From Pantoea sp. Cy-639 (lineage in GTDB: Bacteria; Pseudomonadota; Gammaproteobacteria; Pseudomonadales; Pseudomonadaceae): a stretch of DNA of 64,000 bases. The first letter of the stretch is position 1; the number at the start of each line of letters is the position of its first letter. A program made the translations under genes and the position numbers. Positions 42,395 to 51,454 of the stretch are shown here, piece by piece. Under the pieces are notes generated by a model that made no database searches, was not told the origin of the DNA, and saw only the letters and a program-made list of their open reading frames with translations. The stretch lies in the NCBI RefSeq assembly GCF_011752525.1, contig NZ_VWXI01000013.1, positions 62,001-126,000 of the forward strand, in the 5' to 3' direction.

Positions 42395-45300
42395 TCAGCG
42401 CCGCTTGCCAGGCAGCGGCGCGAACAGTGCCTCGATCTCCTCGTCTCCCAGCCGCCATTGCCCGGCCTGGCCGCCGTCGAGCAGGCCGGCCGCCAGCGCT
42501 GCCTTCTCCTGTTGCAGCAACTGGATCTTCTCTTCCACCGTGCCCCGGGTGATCAGCTTGAACACGAACACCGGCTTGTCCTGACCGATGCGGTAGGCAC
42601 GGTCGGTGGCCTGGCTCTCGCTGGCCGGATTCCACCACGGGTCGTAGTGGATCACCGTGTCGGCGGCGGTGAGGTTCAGGCCGGTGCCGCCGGCCTTGAG
42701 GCTGATCAGGAACACATCGCTGTCGCCGTTCTGGAACTGCTGCACCGGAGCTCGCCGGTCACGGGTGTCGCCGGTCAGCAGGCTGTAGCGGATGCCACGT
42801 TTCTCCAGTTCGAACTCGATCAGTGCCAGCATCGAGGTGAACTGCGAGAACAGCAGGACCTTGCGTCCTTCGCTGAGCAGCTCGTCGAGCATCTGCAGCA
42901 GGCTGCCGAGCTTGCCCTTGTCGGCGAAGGTGCCACTGGCTTCGGTGCCTTTGACCAGGCGCAGGTCGCAGCATACCTGGCGCAGCTTGAGCAGCGCGTC
43001 GAGGATCACGATCTGGCTGCGTGCCGCGCCGTTGCGAGAGATTTCGTCGCGAACCTTCTTGTCCATCGCCACCCGTACCGCCTCGTAGGTGTCGCGCTGC
43101 GCGTCGCTGAGCTCGACCCAGTGGATCATCTCGGTCTTGGCCGGTAGCTCGGTGGCTACCTGCTCCTTGGTGCGGCGCAGCAGGAACGGGCGGATGCGGC
43201 TGGCCAGGTGGGCCATGCGCTCGGCGTCGCCGTGACGCTCGATCGGGGTGCGATAGTCGTGGTTGAAGCGCTTGCTGTCGCCCAGCCAGCCAGGCATCAG
43301 GAAGTGGAAGATCGACCATAGCTCACCGAGGTTGTTTTCCATCGGCGTGCCGGTCAGGCACAGGCGCTGGCTGGCCTGCAGCTCGCGCAAGGCGCTGGCG
43401 GCCTTGCTGGTGCTGCTCTTGATGTTCTGCGCCTCGTCCAGCACCAGCAGGTGCCAGGATTGCGCTTTGAGGTGCTCGAGGTCACGCGGGGCGAGGGCAT
43501 AGGTGGTCAGCACCAGGTCATAGTCGCCCAGTTTGCCGAAGTGCTTGGCGCGGCCGGGGCCATGCAAGGCCAGGACCCGCAGGTCGGGGGCGAAGCGCTG
43601 GGCCTCGTCGAGCCAGTTGGGCACCAGGCTGGTGGGCATCACCGCCAGCGCCGGCTGGGCTAGTCGTTCGGCCTCCTTCTCCAGCAGTACATGGGCGAGG
43701 GTCTGCAGGGTCTTGCCCAGCCCCATGTCGTCGCCGAGGATGCCGCCGGTGCCCATTTCACGCAGGGCCTGCAGCCAGTTCAGGCCCTGCTGCTGATAGG
43801 GGCGCAGGGTGGCGTTCAGCCCTTGGGGCGGCACGACCTGCAGGTCGCGGGCATCGCGCAGGCGGCGGCCGAGGTCGCGTACATGGCTGCCGCCTTCCCA
43901 GTGCAGCGGCAGGCTGTCGATCTCGTTCAGGCGCGCCGCGTCGGCGCGTTCCAGGCGCAGGCTCGGGCCGACAGTGTCCTCGTGCAGGTAGAGCTCCCCC
44001 AGGGTGCCCATCAGCGCCTTGATTCGCCCGTAGGGCAGGGCGACACGCAGTGCCGGGCTGTCGTGGCGGGCGCGGTTGAGGTCGATGAGCAGGTGTTCGT
44101 CGTCAGCGCGTCGTGCCAGTTCGCTGGGGCGCAGCAGTTCCGGGTTGCTGCGCAGCAACTGCAGGACGATGGGCAGCAGGCTGTGACGCTGGCCATCGAC
44201 GACGATGCCCAGTTCCAGGTCGAACCACTCATGCCCCGGCGCCTCTTCGATGCTGGCGTACCAGTCGTCGACCTCGTGCAGGTTGAAGGCGAAGTCGCGG
44301 TGCGCGTCGATCACCCAGCCGGCCTCGCGCAGGCGTGGCAAGCCCTCGCGGGCGAAGCGCAGCCAGGTTTCGTCATCGGGTAGCTGGTACATCTCGCCTG
44401 CGCTGTCGGGCAGGGCCTTGCTCTGACGGGTAGCGGGCTTGAAGCCATGGTCGCGCAGAACCTTGCGCAGCGCCTGTTCGGCCTGGGGCTGGCGGTGGAT
44501 GCGTTGGCTGGTGGTGCCGACCAGGCGACTCAGCGGTCGTTCGTCGTTGCCGCTGGCGCGCAGGCCGTCGTAGTCGAACGCCAGCGCGGCGCGGTGCTGC
44601 AGCTGTCGCTGCATGCGCCCGGTCTTGGGTGTGTAGGCGCTGAATTCCAGGCTGCCGAGGGTCAGGTGCGGGATGGGCTGGGTGTCCTCGACGTATTGTT
44701 CATCAAGGGTGGTCGGTGTCGGGAGCTTGTGATTCAAGGCGTTGAGCTTGTGGCTGAGGGGAATGACCAGGTGCTCCGGGACATCCGGGGCCAGGGTCAG
44801 TTGCAGGGCGATGTGCGGGTCGAGGCCATGTCCCAGCTTGCCGACTTCGCAGGTCAGAAGGTCGAAATAATACAGCGGCAGCAATGGCAGCACGCAGGCC
44901 AGCGGTTCGTCGCCGTGGTACCAGCGGCCGCTGTAGCTGCCGTCTTCCTGGCGCACCCAGCGGAATTCGGCATTGCGCACGGCGCCCTCGCGCAGCAGGG
45001 GCGTGGTGTCGTCGTAGACCATTCGGCCGGTGTCCAGGGCGCTCTGCAGCAGTTCGCCGCCTTCGCGTCCCTTGAGCGGGTAGCCGCGTTCCGGACCGCT
45101 GGGCAGGTTCTGTGCCGACAGCAGGCGCAGGATGCGGATGTCCTGTTCCTGCACGAAGCGTGGCGGATCATAGAGGAGCTCGTACAGCGACTGTACCCGG
45201 CTCAGGCGCAGGCCGCGGGTGTCGCGGGCGCCCTTGCGCACGCGCAGGGCACAGCCGTTGGCGTGATCCAGGCGCAGTTGGTAGCAGACCATGCGCCCAT

Positions 45301-45697
45301 GCTTGTCTTCTTCGGCGCCCTCGACAGGGGCGGGTGGCGCCTCCAGGCCTTTGAGCCAGCGCTGCAGGTTGGCCGGCAGCGCGTCGGCGGTCGTGTGTTC
45401 CTGGTGGCTCAGGTGATAGAGCACGGCTGCGCAGTGCTTGCAGTTGTGGCCGACCGGACAACTGCACTGGCCAACGACCTGGCACTGCTGTGCGCGAATC
45501 GACAGCTCGATACGCTGGCGGTAGACCTGCTCGGCGCTGCCGATGCAACTGGCGTGAATGCGCGTGCCTTGGCAGGAGGCAATCTCTACCCGGCCTTCGT
45601 TGGCATAGCGCTCACCTCGCTCCAGGGCCGGGCCGGCGAACGAACGGGTCCAGTCGGGGTGCTCGCCGAGCAACTGGCGCAGCTCACGCTCGCTCAC
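42395..45697 (-). CDS. SNF2/RapA-type DEAD/DEAH helicase with SWIM zinc finger
   Basis: The 1100-aa product has an N-terminal SWIM zinc finger (C78, C80, C86, H88 in CSCPVGHNCKHC), a middle region of about 500 residues without a clear family motif, and a Swi2/Snf2 ATPase: Walker A GDDMGLGKTLQT, DEAQ box LVLDEAQNI, then FSQFTSMLALIEFEL, LTGDTRDRR, and motif V/VI SLKAGGTGLNLTAADTVIHY and QATDRAYRIGQ. Such proteins move on double-stranded DNA or displace bound proteins. It starts 1 bp from the end of the csiV-like gene with mfd further upstream, so the three are probably one minus-strand unit. Confidence 0.92.
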   Translation of the reverse strand: MSERELRQLLGEHPDWTRSFAGPALERGERYANEGRVEIASCQGTRIHASCIGSAEQVYRQRIELSIRAQQCQVVGQCSCPVGHNCKHCAAVLYHLSHQEHTTADALPANLQRWLKGLEAPPAPVEGAEEDKHGRMVCYQLRLDHANGCALRVRKGARDTRGLRLSRVQSLYELLYDPPRFVQEQDIRILRLLSAQNLPSGPERGYPLKGREGGELLQSALDTGRMVYDDTTPLLREGAVRNAEFRWVRQEDGSYSGRWYHGDEPLACVLPLLPLYYFDLLTCEVGKLGHGLDPHIALQLTLAPDVPEHLVIPLSHKLNALNHKLPTPTTLDEQYVEDTQPIPHLTLGSLEFSAYTPKTGRMQRQLQHRAALAFDYDGLRASGNDERPLSRLVGTTSQRIHRQPQAEQALRKVLRDHGFKPATRQSKALPDSAGEMYQLPDDETWLRFAREGLPRLREAGWVIDAHRDFAFNLHEVDDWYASIEEAPGHEWFDLELGIVVDGQRHSLLPIVLQLLRSNPELLRPSELARRADDEHLLIDLNRARHDSPALRVALPYGRIKALMGTLGELYLHEDTVGPSLRLERADAARLNEIDSLPLHWEGGSHVRDLGRRLRDARDLQVVPPQGLNATLRPYQQQGLNWLQALREMGTGGILGDDMGLGKTLQTLAHVLLEKEAERLAQPALAVMPTSLVPNWLDEAQRFAPDLRVLALHGPGRAKHFGKLGDYDLVLTTYALAPRDLEHLKAQSWHLLVLDEAQNIKSSTSKAASALRELQASQRLCLTGTPMENNLGELWSIFHFLMPGWLGDSKRFNHDYRTPIERHGDAERMAHLASRIRPFLLRRTKEQVATELPAKTEMIHWVELSDAQRDTYEAVRVAMDKKVRDEISRNGAARSQIVILDALLKLRQVCCDLRLVKGTEASGTFADKGKLGSLLQMLDELLSEGRKVLLFSQFTSMLALIEFELEKRGIRYSLLTGDTRDRRAPVQQFQNGDSDVFLISLKAGGTGLNLTAADTVIHYDPWWNPASESQATDRAYRIGQDKPVFVFKLITRGTVEEKIQLLQQEKAALAAGLLDGGQAGQWRLGDEEIEALFAPLPGKRR

Positions 45698-45698
45698 C

Positions 45699-46259
45699 TC
45701 ACTGCTCCATCATCTCCGGGTCCATCATCGGCATCTTGCGCAGGCCGGCCGGTGTCACCTTGAGCAGTACCGCCAGATGCCCGCCGTCGAGGAAGGTCAG
45801 CTGGCCGGCCTTCATGTTGCTGTTGCTCTGGCGGAACTGCTCGCTGCGCAGCACGCTGCCGTTGCCGTCGAGCTGGTTGACCCAGAGGTTGGCGTTGACG
45901 GCGATGAAGCGGCTTTCCTTGATGGTCAGGTTGCCCTCGATCGGGAAGTGGCCGAACTGCTCGTCACCGGCACTCAGGGCGACGCTGTCGCCGTCCTGTT
46001 GCCAGGCCTTGTGCAGCAGGACGGTGTAGTCCGCAGTGGCCTGCAGCCGGGTCACTTCGTCGCCGAGGCCGGTCGGGCGTTCGGCGCCCTGGCCCAGGCG
46101 TGGCGCGCCGGCGCTCCAGTCTTCCGGGGCGAACGGGCTGGTGATCGCCGGTACGGCGTTCTGCCGTACCAGAACCATTTCCACCTGGTAGGGGCCTGCG
46201 GCGAGGGCGGCTGGGGTGAGCAACGCCAGCAGCAGGGGCAGGCAACGGATGGCACGCAT
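45699..46259 (-). CDS. CsiV-family protein (PA2999/VC1213-type), secreted
   Basis: The 186-aa product has a signal peptide (MRAIRCLPLLLALLTPAALA, cut before AGPYQ) and the family sequence YQVEMVLVRQNAVPAITSPFAPEDW followed by beta-rich segments ATADYTVLLHKAWQQDGD, EGNLTIKESRFIAVNANLWV and MKAGQLTFLDGGHLAVLLKVTP. CsiV of Vibrio binds peptidoglycan and is needed for LpoA-PBP1A function; whether Pseudomonas proteins do the same is inference. It is encoded between mfd and the SNF2 helicase, overlapping neither (9 bp from mfd, 1 bp from the helicase). Confidence 0.85.
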   Translation of the reverse strand: MRAIRCLPLLLALLTPAALAAGPYQVEMVLVRQNAVPAITSPFAPEDWSAGAPRLGQGAERPTGLGDEVTRLQATADYTVLLHKAWQQDGDSVALSAGDEQFGHFPIEGNLTIKESRFIAVNANLWVNQLDGNGSVLRSEQFRQSNSNMKAGQLTFLDGGHLAVLLKVTPAGLRKMPMMDPEMMEQ

Positions 46260-46268
46260 GAAGCTTCC

Positions 46269-49200
46269 TTAGTGTGATTGTGGGGTCAGGCGCTCGAACA
46301 GCGCCTCCAGGGTGTTGAAGCGTTCCTCGGGGCGTTCCATCGGCACCAGGAAACGGAACTGGGTCGCACCTTCGAACTTGTAGCGCTTGGGCTGGCCCTG
46401 GATCAACTTGATCAGGGTCAGCGGGTCGACGGGGGTCTCGGCCTCGAACTCGAGCTTGCCGCCGTTGGGGCCGGCGTCGACTTTCTTGATGCCAAGCTTC
46501 TCTGCGTGCAGCTTGAGCAGGGTCAGGCGGATCAGGTTCTTGGTCGGCTCGGGCAGCAGGCCGAAGCGGTCGATCATCTCCACTTGCAGGTCCTTGAGTC
46601 CTTCTTCGTCGGCGGCCGAGGCGATGCGCTTGTAGAGGATCAGGCGGGCGTGGACGTCCGGCAGGTAGTCCTCGGGGATCAGCGCCGGCAGGCGCAGGTT
46701 GATCTCCGGGCCGCCGCCCAGGGGTTGCTCGAGGTTCGGCTGGGTACCCTTGCGGATTGCCTTGACCGCGCGCTCGAGCATTTCCATGTACAGGGTGAAA
46801 CCGACCGCCTGGATCTGCCCGCTCTGGCCTTCGCCGAGCAGCTCGCCGGCACCGCGGATTTCCAGGTCGTTGGTGGCCAGGACGAAGCCGGCCCCCAGGT
46901 CCTGGGTGTTGGCGATGGCCTCCAGGCGTTTCTCGGCGTCGGCGCTGATCTGCTGGCGCGGTGGCGTGAGCAGGTAGGCATAGGCCTGGTGGTGGCTGCG
47001 TCCGACCCGGCCGCGCAACTGGTGCAACTGGGCCAGGCCGAACTTGTCGGCGCGCTCGATGACGATGGTGTTGGCGCTGGGCACGTCGATGCCGGTCTCG
47101 ATGATGGTCGAGGCGATCAGCACGTTGAAGCGCTTGTGGTAGAAGTCGCTCATCACCTGCTCGAGCTCGCGTTCGCGCATCTGCCCGTGGCCGATGCCGA
47201 TGCGCGCTTCGGGCACCAGTTCGGCCAGGTCGGCGGCGCATTTCTCGATGGTCTTCACGTCGTTGTGCAGGTAGTACACCTGGCCACCGCGCAACAGTTC
47301 GCGCAACAGCGCTTCCTTGACCGTGCTCTTGTTCTGTTCCATGACGAAGGTGCGCACCGACAGGCGCCGCGCCGGCGGGGTGGCGATGATCGACAGGTCG
47401 CGCATGCCCGCCACCGCCATGTTCAGTGTGCGCGGGATCGGCGTGGCGGTGAGGGTGAGGATGTCCACTTCGCTGCGCAGGGCCTTGAGCTGCTCCTTCT
47501 GGCGCACGCCGAAGCGGTGTTCCTCATCGATGATGGCCAGGCCCAGGTCCTTGAAGCGCACATCGTCCTGCAGCAACTTGTGGGTGCCGATGAGGATGTC
47601 GATCTTGCCTTCGGCGAGATCGGCGGCGGCGGCGGCCACCTCCTTGGCCGACTTGAAGCGGCTCATCACCTCGACCTTCACCGGCCATTCGGCGAAGCGG
47701 TCGCGGAAGCTGTTGTAGTGCTGTTGGGCGAGCAGGGTGGTCGGCACCAGCACCGCTACCTGGCGACCGCTGTGCACGGCGATGAAGGCCGCACGCATGG
47801 CCACTTCGGTCTTGCCGAAGCCGACGTCGCCGCATACCAGACGGTCCATCGGCTTGGGCGCCAGCATGTCGGCCCGTACCGCCTCGATCGCCGCTTGCTG
47901 GTCGGGGGTTTCCTCGAACGGGAAGCCGGCGCTGAAGGTGGCGTAATCGGCGGCCGGGTCGGCAAAGGCATAGCCTTTGCGCGCGGCACGGCGGGCATAG
48001 ATGTCGAGCAACTCGGCGGCCACGTCGCGGACCTGTTCGGCGGCCTTGCGCTTGGCTTTCTGCCAGGCCTCGGAACCCAGGCGGTGCAACGGTGCCAGGG
48101 CATCATCGCTGCCGGTGTAGCGGGCGATCAGGTGCAGGTTGGCCACCGGCACGTAGAGCTTGGCGCCTTCGGCGTACTCGAGGGTGAGGAATTCGGCGGC
48201 CTGGCCGTCGATTTCCAGGGTCGCCAGGCCGAGGTAGCGGCCTACGCCGTGGTCGATATGCACGACTGGCGCGCCTTCGCGCAGCTCGGTGAGGTTCTTG
48301 ATGACCGCGTCGTTGGCCGCCTCGCCGCGTTTTTCGCGGCGCCGGCGCTGCATCACGCGCTGGCCGAACAGCGGGCTTTCGGCCACCAGGGCAATGGCGG
48401 GATCGGCCAGCAGCAGGCCGTCGTCCAGCGGCGCGATGGTGATCGCCAGGCGCTCGCTGCCGGTGACGAAGTCGCTCCAGCCGTCGACGGTCTGCGGGCG
48501 CAGCTTCAGGCGCTCGAGCAGCTCCAGCAGCACTTCGCGCCGGCCGGCGGACTCGGCGGTGAACAGGACGCGGCCATCGAACTGGTCGAGGAAGTTGGAC
48601 AGCTCGGCCAGCGGCTGGTTGGCCTTCGCCTCGATGGCCAGGTTGGGCAGGGCGCGGGCCGGGAAGCGCTCACGCCCGGCACCGGGTTCGATCTCTTCGC
48701 TGCTGATCACCACCCGCGGCCATTGCTTGAGGCGGGCGAAGCAGTCCTCGACCGGGAGGAACAGCTCGGCCGGTGGCAGCAGGGGGCGGGTGAGGTCGCC
48801 GCGGCGTTCTTCATAGCGCCCGCGCACGTCGTTCCAGAAATGCTCGGCGGCCTGTTCCACCCCGGGCAGGGAAAACACCTGGGTGTCCGTCGGCAGGTAG
48901 TCGAACAGGGTCGAGGTCTCTTCGAAGAACAGCGGCAGGTAGTACTCGATGCCGGCGGGGATGATGCCGCTGGTCAGGTCCTGGAAGATCGCGCTGCGGC
49001 GGAAGTCGACGTCGAAGCGTTCGCGAAAGCGTGCCTTGAAGCGGGTGACTTCTTCCTTCTGCATGGGGAATTCGCGGGCCGGCAGCAGGCGGACCGAGTC
49101 GACCTTGTCGATCGAGCGCTGGGTGTCCGGGTCGAAGGTGCGCAGGGTCTCGATCTCGTCGTCGAACAAGTCGATGCGATACGGCTGCTTGCTGCCCATG

Positions 49201-49718
49201 GGGAACAGGTCGATCAGCGCCCCGCGCACGGCGAACTCGCCATGTTCGTAGACCGTGTCGACGCAGCGGTAGCCGCTGGCTTCCAGGCGGGTGCGCATCT
49301 GCTCGACATCGATCTTCTGGCCGACGTCCAGCACCAGGCTGCTGCCCAGCAGGAAGCGCGTGGGGGCCAGGCGATGCAGGGCAGTGGTGATCGGCACGAC
49401 GAGAATGCCGTGGTCGAGCTCCGGCAGCCGGTAAAGGCTGGCAATGCGCTGGGAGATGATGTCCTGGTGCGGCGAGAACAGGTCGTAGGGCAGGGTTTCC
49501 CAGTCGGGGAAGGGCAGCACCGGCAGCTCTGGCGCGAAGAAGCGCAGCTCCTGCTCCAGGCGATCGGCGGCCTGGCTGTCGGCGGTCAGCAACAGGGTGA
49601 AGCGACCGGCGCTGCTGGCGGCCTCGGCGACCGCCAGGCTCAAGGCGGCACCGGGCAGGTTGCCCCAGGTTTGTTTGCCGGCCGTGGCCGACATTTGCGG
49701 TAGGCGCAGAACTGACAC
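46269..49718 (-). CDS. mfd: transcription-repair coupling factor Mfd
   Basis: Mfd displaces RNA polymerase stalled at DNA lesions and recruits UvrA. The 1149-aa product has the UvrB-like N-terminal part, the RNA-polymerase-interacting domain (HIDHGVGRYLGLATLEIDGQ), and a RecG-type translocase with DRLVCGDVGFGKTEVAMRAAF (Walker A), ALVPTTLLAQQHYNSF, IDEEHRFGVRQKE (Walker B), ATPIPRTLNM, and IIETGIDVPSANTI and RGRVGRS, followed by the C-terminal autoinhibitory domain. Length is typical. The start 49718 (MSVLRLPQMSATAG) fits. Divergent from gap across 182 bp; the opposite-strand 1141-aa frame is a shadow. Confidence 0.98.
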   Translation of the reverse strand: MSVLRLPQMSATAGKQTWGNLPGAALSLAVAEAASSAGRFTLLLTADSQAADRLEQELRFFAPELPVLPFPDWETLPYDLFSPHQDIISQRIASLYRLPELDHGILVVPITTALHRLAPTRFLLGSSLVLDVGQKIDVEQMRTRLEASGYRCVDTVYEHGEFAVRGALIDLFPMGSKQPYRIDLFDDEIETLRTFDPDTQRSIDKVDSVRLLPAREFPMQKEEVTRFKARFRERFDVDFRRSAIFQDLTSGIIPAGIEYYLPLFFEETSTLFDYLPTDTQVFSLPGVEQAAEHFWNDVRGRYEERRGDLTRPLLPPAELFLPVEDCFARLKQWPRVVISSEEIEPGAGRERFPARALPNLAIEAKANQPLAELSNFLDQFDGRVLFTAESAGRREVLLELLERLKLRPQTVDGWSDFVTGSERLAITIAPLDDGLLLADPAIALVAESPLFGQRVMQRRRREKRGEAANDAVIKNLTELREGAPVVHIDHGVGRYLGLATLEIDGQAAEFLTLEYAEGAKLYVPVANLHLIARYTGSDDALAPLHRLGSEAWQKAKRKAAEQVRDVAAELLDIYARRAARKGYAFADPAADYATFSAGFPFEETPDQQAAIEAVRADMLAPKPMDRLVCGDVGFGKTEVAMRAAFIAVHSGRQVAVLVPTTLLAQQHYNSFRDRFAEWPVKVEVMSRFKSAKEVAAAAADLAEGKIDILIGTHKLLQDDVRFKDLGLAIIDEEHRFGVRQKEQLKALRSEVDILTLTATPIPRTLNMAVAGMRDLSIIATPPARRLSVRTFVMEQNKSTVKEALLRELLRGGQVYYLHNDVKTIEKCAADLAELVPEARIGIGHGQMRERELEQVMSDFYHKRFNVLIASTIIETGIDVPSANTIVIERADKFGLAQLHQLRGRVGRSHHQAYAYLLTPPRQQISADAEKRLEAIANTQDLGAGFVLATNDLEIRGAGELLGEGQSGQIQAVGFTLYMEMLERAVKAIRKGTQPNLEQPLGGGPEINLRLPALIPEDYLPDVHARLILYKRIASAADEEGLKDLQVEMIDRFGLLPEPTKNLIRLTLLKLHAEKLGIKKVDAGPNGGKLEFEAETPVDPLTLIKLIQGQPKRYKFEGATQFRFLVPMERPEERFNTLEALFERLTPQSH

Positions 49719-49832
49719 GGGAGATCGGACTCCAAGCGTTGCGGCAAAGAGGTCGATTGTACCGGTGACGGGGCCCGCTGTCAGGCTCCAGAGGGCCGAA
49801 GGGCGGGCCCTGGGGCCGACGACAGGCGCTCA

Positions 49833-49861
49833 TTGCCCGATACGCCGCGGGGCGTCATAAT
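49833..49861 (+). promoter_or_regulatory. sigma-70 promoter of gap
   Basis: TTGCCC (49833-49838), 17-bp spacer, CATAAT (49856-49861). The leader to the GTG start would be about 33 nt and includes a CCCCTTTTTT stretch. Confidence 0.55.
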
Positions 49862-49900
49862 GTAGCCCCTTTTTTGTTCCCCTACATGTGGAAGGTTACC

Positions 49901-51349
49901 GTGACTCAGAAGCCCGACCAGTGTCTTGGTGAGTGGATCGATCGTGAAGCCCTGGCTGAAGCGATGATCCCGCTTATCGGTCAGCTCTACCGCAACAACA
50001 ACGTGGTGAGCTCGATCTATGGCCGCAGCCTGATCAACCGTTCGGTTATCTCGATCCTCAAAGCCCACCGCTTTGCCCGTCACCGCCAGGCTGACGAGAC
50101 CGAGCTGTCCGTCCACGAGACATTCCCCCTGCTCAAGGCCATGAGCGAGCTGAAACTGGGCGCCGCTTCGGTCGACCTGGGCAAGCTGGCCAGCAAGTTC
50201 AAGGCCGAGGGCAATGGCCGCAGCGCCGAGCAGTTCGTGCGTGACGAACTGGCCGACGTCGTGGGTCAGCAGAACGCTTCCGCACGCAAGGGCACCGATG
50301 TTGTCCTGTACGGCTTCGGCCGGATCGGCCGTCTGCTGGCGCGCATCCTCATCGAGAAGACCGGTGGCGGCGACGGCCTGCGTCTGCGTGCCATCGTCGT
50401 GCGCAAGGGCGCCGAAAACGACCTGACCAAGCGCGCCAGCCTGCTGCGTCGTGACTCGGTGCACGGTCCGTTCGATGGCACCATCGTCATCGATGAAGAG
50501 AACAACACCATCACCGCCAACGGCAACCTGATCCAGGTGATCTACGCCAAGAGCCCGAGCGAAGTCGACTACACCCAGTACGGCATCCACGATGCGCTGA
50601 TCGTCGACAACACCGGTGTATGGCGCGACGCCGACGGCCTGGGTCAGCACCTGGCCTGCCCGGGTGCCGCCCGGGTGATCCTCACCGCACCTGGCAAGGG
50701 CGCGCTGAAGAACATCGTGCATGGCATCAACCACGGCGACATCGCCGCCGATGACAAGATCATCTCGGCCGCGTCCTGCACCACCAACGCCATCGTGCCG
50801 GTGCTCAAGGCGATCAACGACCAATACGGCATCGTTAACGGTCATGTCGAAACCGTTCACTCGTTCACCAACGACCAGAACCTGATCGACAACTTCCACA
50901 AGGGCAGCCGTCGTGGCCGCGCCGCGCCGCTGAACATGGTCATCACCGAGACCGGTGCCGCCACCGCCGCCGCCAAGGCGCTGCCGGTGCTCAAGGGCAA
51001 GCTGACCGGCAACGCGATCCGTGTACCGACGCCGAACGTGTCGATGGCCATCCTCAACCTGAACCTGGAGAAGGCCACCAACCGCGAGGAGCTCAACGAG
51101 TACCTGCGTCAGGTCGCCATGCACTCCGAACTGCACAAGCAGATCGACTACGTCAGCTCCCAGGAAGTGGTTTCGACCGACTTCGTCGGCTCGCGCCACG
51201 CCGGTGTGGTCGATGCCGAAGCTACCATCTGCAACGACAATCGCGTTGTCCTGTACGTCTGGTACGACAACGAGTTCGGCTACAGCTGCCAGGTCGTTCG
51301 CGTGATGGAAGAGATGGCCGGTGTGAACCCGCCAGCGTTTCCACGCTGA
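49901..51349 (+). CDS. gap: glyceraldehyde-3-phosphate dehydrogenase, long form
   Basis: Gap oxidises glyceraldehyde 3-phosphate in glycolysis or gluconeogenesis. The product (482 aa from GTG 49901, 487 from ATG 49886) carries an N-terminal helical extension of about 120 residues before the Rossmann domain VVLYGFGRIGRLLARIL, as in the long Pseudomonas enzyme. The active site is ISAASCTTNAIVPVLKAI with catalytic Cys; HVETVHSFTND and the C-terminal WYDNEFGYSCQVVRVM follow. GGAAGG five bases before the GTG supports 49901, but the ATG cannot be excluded. A strong terminator follows. Confidence 0.96.
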   Translation: MTQKPDQCLGEWIDREALAEAMIPLIGQLYRNNNVVSSIYGRSLINRSVISILKAHRFARHRQADETELSVHETFPLLKAMSELKLGAASVDLGKLASKFKAEGNGRSAEQFVRDELADVVGQQNASARKGTDVVLYGFGRIGRLLARILIEKTGGGDGLRLRAIVVRKGAENDLTKRASLLRRDSVHGPFDGTIVIDEENNTITANGNLIQVIYAKSPSEVDYTQYGIHDALIVDNTGVWRDADGLGQHLACPGAARVILTAPGKGALKNIVHGINHGDIAADDKIISAASCTTNAIVPVLKAINDQYGIVNGHVETVHSFTNDQNLIDNFHKGSRRGRAAPLNMVITETGAATAAAKALPVLKGKLTGNAIRVPTPNVSMAILNLNLEKATNREELNEYLRQVAMHSELHKQIDYVSSQEVVSTDFVGSRHAGVVDAEATICNDNRVVLYVWYDNEFGYSCQVVRVMEEMAGVNPPAFPR

Positions 51350-51367
51350 TCCGGTTGTAATGCGTTG

Positions 51368-51401
51368 AAAAAACGGGAACCTGCGGGTTCCCGTTTTTTT
51401 T
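51368..51401 (+). terminator. Rho-independent terminator after gap
   Basis: AAAAAACGGGAACC (51368-51381) and its complement (51386-51399) form a 14-bp stem with a TGCG loop and a T8 tail. It is nearly symmetric but the next plus-strand gene starts 54 bp later. Confidence 0.93.
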
Positions 51402-51454
51402 GGCTTGTTGATCCGGTTGGTCCTTGCAGGGGCGGCCGGTTGATCGAGAAAACC

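Noticed and set aside
46278..49703. A 1141-codon plus-strand frame opposite mfd
   Set aside because: Antisense shadow of a GC-rich gene; composition dominated by Gln, Gly, Val, His and Leu repeats, no domain.
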